In this document: positions 13,601-28,600 of the stretch, piece after piece | Layout: the number at the start of each line of letters is the position of its first letter | Position numbering within the stretch: the first letter of the stretch is position 1 | NCBI RefSeq assembly: GCF_000224145.3 | Contig: NC_020173.2 | Span: 3,078,499-3,142,498, forward strand | Origin: Ciona intestinalis | Taxonomy: Eukaryota > Chordata > Ascidiacea > Phlebobranchia > Cionidae | Direction: 5' to 3' | DNA length: 64,000 nt | Position numbers and translations under genes: made by a program | Notes under the pieces: generated by a model | Told to the model about the DNA's origin: nothing | The model's input: only the letters and a program-made list of their open reading frames with translations | Databases searched by the model: none

Positions 13601-16600
13601 CGCCAATACGAACAATATACAGTAACTACGAACAATATACAGTAACTTACAGAGTTCGCAAAAATAATACGAACAATATACAGTAACTTACAGAGTTCGC
13701 AAATGAGGCATCTTTCCTCGAAGCACCAACGGTGACACGTGTGATAAGTTGTTGTTATTTAATGTTAGAACCTCCAGACTACGAAGTGGTCGAAACGTTT
13801 GGTCTTGGATGCAGTTGATCATATTCTGGTCGAGTTGTCTGGAACAAAGAAACAGTTTACCATAAGATATAAAACTTTTATGTTTATCCGCTGGGTGGAA
13901 ACGTAAATGGTTAAGTGTTTCGGGACTATATACCACATTTCGTTTATACAGAATCATTCTGTTTCGCAATCGTTCTACGCAATCTTGATGCTTATTTATC
14001 ATTACGTCACCGATGTCAAGTGCGCGGAATAATTAAGAAAGATGTCATTAGATCTTAAGTGGTTAACGATTCGGACTAGTGTTTGAACAGTAGGCCTGAT
14101 GTACTTCATGCGTGCTATCTCTTCATTACCGGAGGTTGCTAGATCGGATTACAGCAAGGTCCTAAAGCTACTGTGATGACGTATCATGTGCTCGAAACGA
14201 AATCACAGCAAATAGTTCGAAACTAAACATTTAGAGTTTACAAAACAAAACCAATAAAGCGCTATTGGTTCAGACGATATAAGTTTCAAAATTGAGCGAG
14301 AAACAAATTTACTGCACGAATTCCCAAAGTTATGAAGAATTATAAAATTAAAAAAACATCTCATACAGTACTGTAGGGTATAAGATGCCGTTAGCACATA
14401 AATTCATATACTTCAATAACGAGTCGTGAGGTTATATAAAACTGTAAATATTCTTTGTTTATTACCAAATGGAACGATAAAAGAGAATGAAACATCAACC
14501 ATCTTACCCTAACCTACTATATATACAAATTATTTGTTTATTTGTGTTCATTTTAACATTTAAACGCTTTGACAGGTTAAAACAAACTGAAAAGTGCGGA
14601 CGTTTCGATCCGAGCAGCTCTAAATTCAAAACAGCTGTAGCCTTTGTACACAAAGTAGTTAACACGTACTTAGCTATTTCAAGCTTCGTCTGATGCTTTA
14701 AATAAACACCGCATTTAAAGTGGTTTCCACCAATTAAAGACACACAGTTCAAGTTTCCTGGACTAAAACGCTTTATTCTTAGAAATTTAAAATATTTGAT
14801 CCATATTTGGTGAAACCTCAGCCATTCAGACAAGTCAATTCCTATTCGAAATGGCCGGCCAGTTTGACCGGTCAGTGTAACCTTATCCATTATACTGCTG
14901 TACACTGGGCATAGTTAGCGTCCGGATACGTCACGACCCTCATGTTTTTACCAATAGCAAGAATATTAATGCTACAGAAAAGCTATAAACAAGCAAAGCA
15001 AGGCTAAAAACGGCTAATTTTGAGCGGCTACGGCGCCAAAAGGCGGTAAAGCACAAGTGTCGGTGGTAATACGCCGCTATTATCGAGATGTCCAGACTGC
15101 GCAGGCGGAAATTGATCTTTTAATCGGAACACAACAATTGAAAGACCTCCGATAGCAGTATTTGCTTAAGATGATATCACACCATACGTAAGATTTTCAA
15201 GACCTATTTTCTAGAGCTAACTTTCGTGTGACGTGTAATGACGTCATCGTGTGGAGATTCCGTAATAAAGTGAATTGTTTGCAATAATAAGTACTGTGAT
15301 GTCACAGTTATTATATATTATAGCACGAGACTAAATTAAATCTGCAATAATTGCAACGGTTTCAATAATATTTTGGGATTAAAACGAAGCTAATGACTCG
15401 TTTTGGCGCGCGCAATTTAAACTGTGCGGGATAATTGTCCGCTGTGAATCAATATTGTGCGCTCATGAATTGAGGCATTGTTACCAAGGAATGTTACGTC
15501 ACGCAGGTTCTCGCAAATGGAAACACAGCGGCGTTAAATCACAACATCATAGATATCACATTATGGCAACCATAGATATGAGATATAGCTTGAACTCTTC
15601 CCTAAGTGTAAAAGGGGTAGGTAAGTTTAATTACTCGGCAGATTGCAAACAGGAACGTGTTTTGGCAACAGTAGAGTAGCTGGAGAAAAGCAGTTGTGCT
15701 GATAAGTTGGCTAAATACTGTGGGTGGTATGCTGATGTTATCACTACCATGGTCTGCATCAACAACAGATACCACTGGTTTATAATACACAACTAATATA
15801 AGTAAGCATAGCGTGCGAGAGGTGTCATCCATAACACTACATCTACAGCATTGACACGGCCGGGAAAACGCAAACAATTCGTTCCAAGATTGATCGGATC
15901 TGTTCGCACGTTATAAAATAAACTTCTCAAACCTAAGACCGTAAAAATGATGATCGTTCAATTTCACTTTTAAAAAATGTAAAAACGCGTCAAACGATTG
16001 TAAACACTTCAGCGTGAGTAAATTCGCAAGTATGCGGCAATTTTATTGCTGCGAAATTTTATTAATTACATAAACGGAAAATTATGTTGTGCTGTATTAT
16101 ATATTTAATTTAAAAATTAATAATGTACAAATTGTTTGCCATGCAATGCATCAGTATCAAGACATGTGTTTATTTAAAAACAACCTTTGAATGCTTAGGC
16201 AACAACAAAATAATTTTAATAAAATATTTTATAAAGTTATAAGAGCCAGTTGATATACGACCGCAGGTATTCAATTAATTTAAACTAGGTAAATATTTGA
16301 TTTTGAATTGTAAATGAATCTTTTGGTTTGTTTGCCGGCTATGAATTACCACTGTTGAGCTATTAAACAAGTTAAAACGCTAATAAATCATGACTTTTCA
16401 AAACAACAAGTTTATGGCATTCACTTACATAGCAAATGTAATTTAAGTAAAATTTTATGTAAGTACGTACGAGGTTTTATATTTTGTTTGACCTGGTATA
16501 ACTTGTAATACAGATTAAATGATACACCGCGTACAGGCAACCCAATACTAAAGGTCCAATACACGCGAAAGGGCGTAAAATTTCGTGGAAGACCAAATTA

Positions 16601-19600
16601 TTATTTTATTAAATAGCTCTTTGAAAATTCCCGCCAAATTTAATTATCTGAAGCATTCGAACTCGACACAAACAAACTAAACAAAGTAAATTATGACAAC
16701 ACAAGGGTCGATTGTTCCCAACGTATGACGACATAGTTGGGTATTTAGCGGAACCGGAGGTCCTTAAAATCGTGGCAATCTATCAGGGAGTGAGCGGTTA
16801 TTTGGCCCCAATGAAAAGGGGTTGTCAAGCGCCCCCCGGTCGCAATTGAGGGGTGAAGTTTCAAGGGTCGGTTAGGGGTTCCATAAACATAGGGTGTCGC
16901 ATTGACGGAAGCGGTTTATGTACGTCATACAAACCCACGCACCGACTCTTAGGTTAAGGCGATTTCGCTTTTAGGGAGACAGAGCTATAATAGAGGTTAA
17001 GGATCTACAAATAAAACATTAGCGTGCATGCATTAATCGCGTGGGGACTTTACAACGAAACCACTTTAACAAGACACCAACGGAATCTATTTTTAGGCCA
17101 CATATCTTTAACTTCCTGCTTGGGTTTTCCATGTGTAAGATTTTTGGCAAATATTTTCTCCATAGAATGCCTTGTATTGTAATTTAGTGAAGAAAAGAAT
17201 TTTCCAAGTGAAGAATCAAAAAATACTTTAAATTAGAGGATTTAACTTATGCACTTAGTGCTGTTAAAACACATTTCGCATGTGGTTTATAAGTACAAAA
17301 CTTAATTTATAATTTTGTTTAAAAATGTGGGTATTTTTTTTACCAAAACAGACTTAAAAGCGTATGACGTCATTTTTATTTTTACACCGGGGGTGCGAGT
17401 TGTCGCAATAGGCAATCTGAACAAGCGTTATAAACCTTTAAATTATTTTTTGGAATACGATAGTTTGGGTCGAAATATTTAAAACTCCGAACGGAAAGCA
17501 ACAACAATCGATTAAAACATGGTACGTAAAAACTATTGAGGAAAAGTGCGAAGTCAAAGGCGTGGCTTCTAACCCCCATGACGCTTATGGTAACAAGAGC
17601 AGCAGATTTGACTTTAAAGAAGCGTTTTTCGTATTGAATAAATACCTCTAGAGTTAAGGCGACTTTTTGTGGTTTACTGTGTTCTTTGTATCTTGGTAGG
17701 AGGCATTGACTAAGTAAATTATTAAATAAATAACAAATTATCGAATAACGTACTCTGTTTCAAGTTTGTATAGTACTATATGGAGTAAGATGGATACACC
17801 GATACCGTTAGCACATAACATCTCATAACTCCTAATCGTTTATTAAAAATTACCAACTCTCTTTTAGAATCGTATAAGGATATACGGCAACTCTTCAAAA
17901 TTTTCTCGTTTACTAACAAATGAGACGATGAGCCGAATGGAAACATTCATCATGTTTTACCTTAGCCTACTATATGTTTACTACAGGATTTGGTCAATTT
18001 GTTAAATTAGTTTAAATATTCTTACAATGCATATGAGTGGCGGCTTTTAAGTAGTGTAATTAGAAAGTTAAGCGCATCCACGTATTTGACGTTTAAAGGG
18101 GTGTTCAGTTTCAAGGGAGGGTTAGTAATCAAAACAACCCTGTACTTGACTGGGATAGGTGTTTGCTTTGCATTGAGTGATGAGAGCTTCGGTTACAAGT
18201 TGTTAGTTTTGCTTCAAGTCGACTTGAAACTTTACAAGGCGGGAAAAGTAGCGAAAAATTAATGAGGATATGAGAGAATGCGAATTCTAATGCGAGCGTA
18301 TTGGGCGACTTTTATGTAACGTCAACATACCGTAAAATTGAAGTTTATATATCAACAATACGTAACATAACCTTATTTTGTCGCTTTAGTGACAGGAACA
18401 GTAACGTATTTTACACTAACTTTTACAAATAAATAAAACCTAGAAAAATGTTGAAACGGATAATAGGTATTGAATAAAGTTTTCAGGTACTTTATAGTTT
18501 TTAGTCTTACTAACCGATAGAGTGTACCACGAATCTACGAAATATAACTTAAATAAACCCAAAAGTATCTCTGCGTCAACCCTTTACCAAGGAATTTACA
18601 ACTAAAACTCTAAGTTTGGAAGAACATAACTAGCGTTTAGGATTTCAATTCTGGCTTGTTTGCGAACCATAATGGTTTTAAATTTCCGCCCTGAATCACC
18701 AAATGTACAAAGTGGGCGAAAAGGCAATGCACAAGTTATAATCATCGAAAATAACACGTGTCACTACCCAGCTAGATTGGGATAATCACTATAGCTAATG
18801 GTGGGTTAGGACATTGCAATAACTTTGCTTTAAGGCAGTGACGTATATGGGGTTGTATTTAGATGGTTTTAAAACACACACGGAAATTCGCTGTAATTTC
18901 AATTTGCATTGCGAAACCAACAGCGCGTGTAGATACAGCTGTGCCGAGGCTGCTATTTTAAACTATATATATATTAAACGAGGGGAATGCGTTTAAGTTG
19001 CATATTTGTGAAACAACTTAACCACGACTCCTGGAACATTAAAAGGCTTGGCGGCGAGGCGTGAAATATCACGGACATTTTCCATGGATATCAGTTGGCA
19101 AGTAAATGAGAGCAGGGATTCTTTATTTTAATCCGCAAATATTGAACACCTTCCAGTGAAAGTCGATCGCCATAAAAAAGCGCAAATATTATAATCCTTA
19201 AAACATCGAAATCTAAAAAGAAATGCAAACACGAGAAAAATGGTAACTAGGTCGGGGATTCCCCACAGCACTTTCTGCAATTCTGTTTATCCAGGCCCAC
19301 TCAACTCTGCTCTAATTCATCTCAACAGTATAGAAGCAACACGCGTACCCCGCTAATGGACAAGTGAATCGAATTGTTTGAATAAAATATATATGAACAC
19401 CCGGCCATTTCAACAAACGGTGTATGCTTATATGCGAAAATGATAATAATTTGTCCATTAACATTACGTAGAGTCGTAGACATTACGGAAAAGCGGGTGA
19501 GAGTTTTCGGTTATTTTAACGCATTGCTTATACAGAAGACAAAGACACCAAGACCAATTCAATATCAAAGCGTGGAAGGTCTTTGTGTGGCGTTTAAAGG

Positions 19601-22600
19601 CAAAATAACAAAAACAACAAAAGAATTTACAAAACAAAGATGGGAGTAAATATTTTTGTTTTCGAAGACAGTTTATTTATTTAGTTTTGTTTGGTAAAAT
19701 AGAACTCATAACTGTATACACACAAATGCCAACCCAGCAATTTTAGACCTATACGCGTAATACTCAAACCAATGACCTAAGACTTAGTTACCAACTAATA
19801 ATTACTCAAACTTACAAATGCCAATACGTAATCATTTATAATAATATACATAACATATACGTTACAGGTGTAAAGTGTTTTGTTTACGAACCTTAAACCC
19901 GCTAAAGAAACTCAGCAGTTTTTAAAAAAAGCAAGAAAGTTAAATAAAATATACATAACAGCGTCAAGTAACCATTTCACTTGTCGTTGGTTACATGCGT
20001 AGGTGTCATTTATTTTAATATGAAGCAAACAGGCGACGACAAAATGTGACTTCGAATGTAGATATTAAACCCAATATATGACTTGGTGTGAGTGCGGTGC
20101 GATGACACTTCTCTCCACTTATGTGAAGTGGAGCAATGAAATAATTCTATCTGATACAATAGGAATGAATAGAAAGATAATCTGAACTGTAAACATAAAC
20201 TCAAAATTGGATAAACTTAGAGACCTGCACGATGCCAAAATTAAAGCAAACTTAAACCTAAAACAACACCTAACTTGGGATAAAATCCAAGACTTTTGGT
20301 TCATCAAATATAATATGTTTGGTATGTAAACACGGTAATTTAACCAAAACTGCCAAAAATAAATTAAGAATTTCAACCGACTGTTGTATAAATTCGACCA
20401 CAAAAATAATCTTTAAAATTCTTAAAAGCAATTCTTTTTAACTCGCGTGGGGAAATGGGGACATTCGAATTTTCGAACTGTTGGCCGTGTTAGACAAATA
20501 GTTGTATAAAATTCAAATGTTTTCCGAGTTTGGCCGTATACCACTGAAATTAAATAAGAGTCTTCCGGTAGTAAAACCGGGAACGAGTGATATTATAGTG
20601 CTATTAAATGTGTTGTGGGCGTGTGTCGTATCTTACTGCTGTATTTGTGCGAAGGTTTACATCATGACTGTAAAAGCAAGGCCTATATAAGTTAAAGAAA
20701 CGTTAGCAACAAATCGAACAAAAGGTTAAAAATGTCACAGTCGGTACACTGCACGGTACATTGTTATAAAGTTGTAAAATTCCGGCAGTAAACTAAGTTT
20801 TATGCTGCACTTTGGTTTAATGGCCGCAGCTAAGTTTTGTTTACGGAGATGAATTTCTTGCGATGGTAACGACGTTTACGATCGATTTATCACCGCAGTC
20901 GCGTCACCTTTACTCCAATATATTACAATGTAACGAGATAACTGGTATAGTTACCAAAGAAATTTCAAATTTTGTGATCATTTTGTCGCGTGGTACGCTT
21001 CTCCGCGTGTGACAAATGATTTATGTTCAATAAAATGTATTAAGTTCATATTAAGAGTTACGGCAAAGTATTTTGTTGGTCCGACCATACGAAATTGTAT
21101 ATACGCTTGCTGTATTTCACCAGCCAGAAATGTAATTCATATTAAGAAACGCTTAATGCATTGATTTTAAATAATCACTGGAATTGTGCCGCGCAGTCGT
21201 CTGTCGCTTTTATCAAAACACAATGTCATGCCTGGTGTTTTAATGAGTAGATCAAAGGCGGGGGCATGTCGGTTGATAATGGATTGCATGCCACTAAGAG
21301 GCCAAGACGCTGTAAGGATTACATGGCGACACTGCGACCTCTATAACTATCAGCCTGCCTGATTACCGCACCCCCTTACACACAATATCCGTTAATAAAA
21401 TCGCTAACAGTTGGAGGCCTATTGAAAACGCCGCAAATGTGTGAACCTCGTGGCAGTTGGGTCAAGTTATATTAATGCTATCGTATTTACATTGAAACGG
21501 CTGCCACTCAGTTGGGAAAATGTTGATTCGATCTCGCGTACATGATCCTGCAAACGGTTTTATCTTATCGTCGTCTCTTTGAAGTCCGTTTGCCTACAAT
21601 TCTCTCCTTGACGAATTTTAAAATAACTTTTGAGATTAAAAACTAGTCAACCCAAAAAAGACCTTAACTAGGCAATAATTCTATGAAGAAGCACACAACC
21701 ACCGGCTGGCAGTTATAATACAATATTAATAAAAAAAATAAAAAAAACAGAAACTAGTAATCAAAAACATCTTTGTTGTAAAGAAAACTAACCAAACGGT
21801 ACATCGTATGTTGTGTAATAAAACTTGAATTCGGTTTTACTGCAACGAAAGCGCCAGATTTAGAGTATTGTACGTGGTCACAAAGGCTTGTGCTATAAAT
21901 TGATTAAACCATTGTATGCACCGTATGTCACCTTGCTTATCATGTTGGCTTATCGGGAATTCTGTAAAGGATAGGGTGCTTTACATTGGATCCAAGGCTA
22001 ACCGCTGTACTACGTGAGTGCCTTGTGTTCCATGGTTATAGATAGAACATGGGAGTTAAGGTTAATACTAAAAGGTGTGGCAAGAAGATAAAATCGGTGC
22101 CAGGTTTTATAAAACCAAATTAAACCGCACAAAGATATTTTGAGAACATTCGTAAAAAATTCTTTCTTCTAAGAATTGTCAATTTCAAATTTTAATTATT
22201 GGTCAGTTGTGTGTGTATAACTCTTATTTTACATTGGATGTCCGTTTTATCTAAGGTAGAAGTCGATTTTTTAAAATATCTTCGTCAATAGTGTAAATAT
22301 ACCCGGTCTAACAATGTCGCTGTCTATAAACAAATGTATGTGCGTATGTTTAACCACTTTAGTTTAGAATTCCACTTTGCCCAAATGCAAATACAAGAAA
22401 AACGAATATTCAATTAAGAGTTTCCACCCGAAGGTACAACGCTGGCTCCAATAATTATTAATCCCCTTTCTTGGCAGGAAAAACGGGCTGTTTCGGGTTA
22501 GTTTAGATCCAATAGAAAGTTTGTAAAATCAAATGAAACATCATAATTGTTGCCCAACCCTTTAACCTTTGAGTTTTTAATCAAATTAAGACACACCGTT

Positions 22601-25600
22601 GGAACAAGTAAGCTTGAGGTATGCGTTGGGGAAACATACCGAAAACGGTATGCAAACAAATCATACGAGCGATGACAAATGACTCGTTTTTGAAATATTT
22701 AAAGAATCAACAATGAAATAGTGGTTTGTGTGGGTGGTATTCACGAATATTTAACGTAAATTTTATGCTAATGTTATAAGCATTTATGGATCATTTAACG
22801 TTTGTGAACGTTGTCAATGCCATAGACGAGCTCTGCGTTGGTGTTTCTGACATTTTTCCCGCAGTAATCACTCGATAAACAGACGATTTAAGATGAAACG
22901 TCTATCTCGCCACCCGTAAACTCAAGTGGCGTTATTTTCGGGTCTTAACGGCAATTTTTGAAGGCTTTGAAAGGTGGATGCCAAAGCATTTGACTCCTGG
23001 TCACAGATGGTTGATTTCTGAACAGTACAGCTTACGTCACCGGAATTATCGTTTCCATAATGTTTCTTTTTCAAGACTTCGTCGTGCTCTAAGTCGCGCT
23101 TTTTGAGGATAAACAACAAGCAGGGTTCAAACAAATAAACAACGCAACGTCTCTAACGTGGGTCAGATTAGCAGGAGCACTATATAAGTAGATATCCGGT
23201 AACGGGTGACACTTAACGTGTCGGTATTTTGCAGTAATGCTTCGTCTGGTATCGACATCACGACCCACTGTCCACTTGTGTGGCCACAATGGTCAGTTTA
23301 ACAACTCATGTGAACGTTAGTTTAGCACGAGTTGACTGAAATGGGAGCCCAGGGTCACGAGGGTCAGAGTTCTAATTACCAAAGTATCTTCGACGTCATT
23401 TGACTCGTTTGTGACAAGTGGTTTCGTCATAGAGACCACACAACTGAAATCTCAAAACTTCTTTTGCGGCTCTGGTGTTCCCGAGGTCAGATCAACAGGA
23501 GAGGTTTATGTCGTAACAAACAAAGCCAGGAGCGCCGTGTGATGTCATAATGATCCCGCTTCACTTCGCCAGGTGCGGAAGACAACAAAGCAGCAGACGT
23601 CAGCTGCAAACGATCGAGATGTTGATAACACTTGACCGAGACTTGTGTCCTATGAGAAGTCTTCTTGGGCAGTGGTACAGTCCAAGTCTGATGAAATGTT
23701 GGCACGACACTTAACCAAGTTTCACATGTATCCCTGACGACGTTCCACGTCAGCAAGCTACAATTTCAAGATTCTGGCAGACGTGCACTTTAAAAGCGCC
23801 AATAAAACCTCAACGAAATGAGCTGTGTGTGAAAAGTGTAGCAATCACGCAATCAGTTCCCGCCCTAACATTTACACCTTTTTAAATCAAAACAATCATT
23901 CTTCGCAAATAATCAACGCACAATGCCAAAGACAATGCCCATATATGCGATGATAAAAACCGACAATTACGTCACACTTAACTAAGTGGTCGTTTCCCGA
24001 GTCGGATTCTCAAAATACCTCGTCGTTTCGAGTGGCATTCGGAAGCGACAAAGATTTTCTACTCGAAAAACAAAAGCAACGATGGATCAAGCCACTTATA
24101 TCACCGGGAAACATGCTTTAATTAATGCTGATCTTGTCCAAACGTGCAATGCATACAGTGACTGGTACCGTACCATACTGCGTTCCCACAGTGTCTAAGT
24201 AGCAATTTCTGCTCCTTCCAAGACGGTTGACAGGCTCGGGAGTAAATTGCGCAGCTATTTCACAAAACCACGGAGACGAACTGTGTATTACACACTCAAG
24301 TGTATTACGTCATTAAAACGACGTCATGGGAGTCGTCTTTTAAAGAAAAATTAAGAAAACACAGTTCTGCTTAGTTTGTTGTTGCTTTTGGACTTTCCAT
24401 AAAACCAAAGCATGTAATCGCTCAGTTATTCTGCCACGCCTGCACAGCATCATTTGGGACCACAACACATCGTAAACTATCATCAAAGGCGGCGTTATGT
24501 TATTGCTTCTGCATTTTCCGGCTTCCCAGCCATTTAAAAAGCGAAAACGATAGTTTACATTACACGAGTCTGAATGTATTAAACATTCACACGAACGTTC
24601 ATGTTTTATAGCCAAAATGCTAGCTATAACTTTATTACAACAAATTGAAATACCCCTTTTAGACGAAAAAGTTGTAAATGTTTTGTCCATAAGCGTGTTT
24701 TAACGACAGTCGTTTTGTTGCTATATCCGGTCTGTTCATTTTTGTGCGTTATTCTTTATCTTCGCTACCGTTATCAAAGAGGCAGTTATAAATGTCTATG
24801 TGTTATGTCTGTAGCACGAAATTTAGTTATTAAATACATTTGAATAAAATATTCAAAGAAATAGTTGGAATATTTAAAAAATAGTTGGAAACATATACCC
24901 CACGCATCGGTGTGAAATTAATTTCCTGACTTTGCGATAAAGACATCGCCAATTATGATAAGATTAAACAACAACAAACAGTGAAATCTGACCGCGAAAT
25001 TAACAGCCTATAAAGTTAATGCCACGGTTAGTAATGGACGGTAAACAAACTTTAGAATGGATGCAACATATTTGCACAATTAGTACGAGAAACATTGTTC
25101 ATAATATTTGTTTGTTTTTAATAAATAGAATAACATAACTAACTATAAGCTTATAGAATTTCTAACATGACGGTAAATGTAACAACAATTTAGAAACAAT
25201 GTTACAAGAGAGAGCAAAGAACTTGTTTTAGACCAAAGAATCGACAGTTTAATACAAAAAAAAACAAAAATATCTAAGCCGGCAAAGAGTAAAACAAAAA
25301 CCTCATAACGGCCAACTCCCTTTTAAATATCTAATTTAATTCGTAATTAATCATTTCTTTCACGGTTTTCACGAAGTAAGTTACACCAGAGGACTTAAAT
25401 GACGAGTAGGCAAAACAACAGAACTTAGTTGATAGATTGGCGGCTTATGGTCGTTAAGAATGACCTATAGGTGAGAAGCACAGATGGTTGACGGGGCTAC
25501 GGTTTACGCTGAGTTGTCACCCGATTCTAAGATTATCTACGAATGTTTAAAGACTTTGGTTGTAAATTATTTAACACACCTGCCTGTCCAGGTGGAATTG

Positions 25601-28600
25601 AACCTGCAGTAGTCAGCTTGTTTGTATTTTTAAAGCCACGTCAACAAAAATGACGTCAGCATATATGACGTCATTGTCGTTTTAGCATTGCATCAGCAAT
25701 AAACAAAATTTTGTCAAAAGTGGGTTTAAAAATGCGTTTTACCACATATGACTTTAATTCCTTCTTATTGATACATAGAAAATATGTGGTGTTGTTATGT
25801 AACTGATACTTAGATCATGTTGAGTACATATCGCAATACCGAAGACGGTAGAAGAAAAATTAAAACAGATAACGACTTCCACATCCACAAGCATCGTTAA
25901 CCTGTTCTAACTAATTGTAAAGGAGACGCGCTGGCGATTTACATTAAGACATCAAGTAACCGGTAAGGTCCCGTGAGCTGGTATTAAATAATGTATGCTG
26001 GCATTACATATAAGGATTTATTGGATCAAAATAAGATCTGTCGCGACAGGGACTCGTAACTAAATACGTGGAGCTTGACACTTGAACTTTTGCGAAAAGT
26101 TACAAATTCTCTTGGTGGAGATTATGGTAAAGCTTAAACGAGTAATTGTTTGATCCTACTGCTTCAACACGCTGCCCTTTGCCATATTGGTGATGACAGG
26201 CTAAGTGGTGTTAACTAGAATGATGATCTCGACTCATTGGCCGTATCCCGACGCCGGGTGAAACAATGAAGAATTATGTTATGCTTTGTAACTCGCTATT
26301 GGTTAATATGTAATTCCAGTTCTTTGATAATAATAACTAGAACGATGATCCAAACGGATTCAAACAACGAATGAAGAATACCCAAGATCGTATGCTCTAT
26401 ATAACACGTTTTGGTAACAAATGAGATTCCATTTGGATAGGGGACTGGTGATGCCATTTTATAAGAAATATAAAGAATACAATTTGTTAGACTTCATTTT
26501 TGTCGGTTACGTATTTGGTAGCACTTGATCGTAAACGTTTTTTTGTTAATACTCAATGCTAGTTCTTTTAAATAGGTACGGAATAGCAGTTATCTTAATA
26601 ATGACAATATTTTACAAATAACCACCTTACAAAGTGGGCATGCCAATGGTAACACGTATAACTTCTGTCTGCGAGATTAAAACGCTTTCAGTCTAAAATT
26701 GTTTAAGGCCGGGTTAATAAAAAAACAGCAATAAGGCGAGTTAAAAAATATTCTACAAATTGTTACATTTCCCAATAAGAAATGCTTATACACCAGAGTG
26801 GTACAAGAGGTACCGAGTGTTGGTATAAGCAGAAACACTATCGCAAAATGCGGCTTACGGGCTATGAGGTGTCGAATTGTAACTTCGGCGGCTAAGCCAA
26901 ATACTTGCTCAAGATTACGAAGGAATTCGGTAGGCGGATGATAAAAAGCAGCAAACATTACTTGGCTTGTTACTTATGAGTAAGAAGACTTTATAAATGC
27001 ACCCACCATGCTATACATTGTAAGATGATAAGCATAATGAGACCTTGAAATCTGTGATCAAACATCAAGGCATCATGCAGTGTTTGCCAATAATGCTGTA
27101 TAGGGGCAATAATCGGGATACGTCATTAAGAATATGGAACTAAATCCTATGCGAGGAAGGATTTTAAACCAACTTAATCCCTTGGTCAAGGTCTAATGGC
27201 TATAATCGCAGACTTGCGTTGATTGCTTAAGTAATTTACTCAGCTAGCATGGGATTTAAGAAGCTAAAGCATGCGAAGTATTGTGGGAAGCGTAATACTT
27301 TCACTAATGTACGTAGGTCTATGTTGGTCGACCAGCGCGTTTTTCAAATTTTTCAAAATCCCGTTTTTCAAATTCAAATAACGTATAAAATGTGCTCTCG
27401 TTGATTTACGAAGCTAATAAATAAAGAATTTGGCCTTATACAAAAGTGCATCAATTTCTAAGGCATTGCGCAATATTGGATGTCTTTTTTTTGCGTGTCA
27501 CTTCTCCTTACCAAGATATTAAACCGATATATTTTGAAATCTAATCGTATTATGTTCACGAGTACTACTAAGCCATACACCCTCGTTTCAACCAAACTTA
27601 ATAAGATGTGTTATATGTATATAGTTATTACATTTTTAAGTTTAAACTGTGGTATAAAATGCCCAACGACTTGTTTTAAAATGGAGTATGTTACATACAA
27701 AATATACGTTCGAAATATGCAAAAGGCGTAATTTTGAATAGGCCTATAAAACTGTATGGAAAAATATGTAATAAAGTTTACGATATACAAAATCGAACTT
27801 CCTAATGTAAACAGTCTAATAAAACACACTAAACAGAACACATACCGACAGCCAACGGGCGTAAAATATTTTAATTAAAATCTTGAAAGGACAAAAACGT
27901 GGCGCAGAAAATTACAAACATGTCTTTGTTTACACTGTCTTCTAGGAATCTAACACCGTCTAATTAAACTTCTCACAAATTTCTTCACGAACTGATAATT
28001 TTTACAAGACAAAACAAATAACAATAACAACCAGCAAATTTTGATTGATTTTTATGATTGTAACTAGTTTTGTTGAGTTTACACGAATAAGACGTTTTAA
28101 ATGTTTGATTTATTACCAAACAAAAATCGAAATAACAGAAAAAACTTTGAACGTTACGAAACTTTAGTCGCTTAAGCGGAAAATTGAAAAAATACTGAGT
28201 AAAATTTATTGGCTATTATAGGATTATAGATACAAGGAGCGTCTGGTTTCTTATTTAAAATGATTGGCGAAGGTATAGGCGATTTGGCGTAAAATTAGTA
28301 ACATGATGTTCATATAAACTCCGATTTGGGGGAAATGTAAACATTTGGATTAAAAAAATGAAAGTATTCAACTAAACAGCGGTGTTTTAGAGTCATGAGG
28401 ATACGGTTATACATTTCTGTAAATAATTTTTAGACTATCTTCTTTTGGCGTGCTATACTGTTCCCTGTTGCAGCCATGTGTATTAGGTTTCATAATTCTA
28501 AATGAAATCTTCTGACAATAGTTTGTTTTTGTGATGATCTTTAAAGAACCAACGTTTCGTACATTGTATATGTCTCGCATATTAATAAGAGCCATTCAAC

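Noticed and set aside
21474..21550. A putative 68-nt exon with good acceptor and GTAAAT donor on the minus strand in the Slit intron.
   Set aside because: The phase required by the flanking Slit exons contains a stop codon and the other frame has no LRR pattern.
22922..23134. An [14 protein letters not shown] segment that looked like an LRR end.
   Set aside because: The leucine spacing is off by one, the conserved Asn is too close to the Phe, and no consensus donor follows.
26101..26165. A minus-strand stretch between a CAG and a GTAACT with residues resembling an LRR core.
   Set aside because: Its length is about 55 nt rather than 72, the Asn and Phe spacing does not fit the LRR pattern, and the donor is weak.
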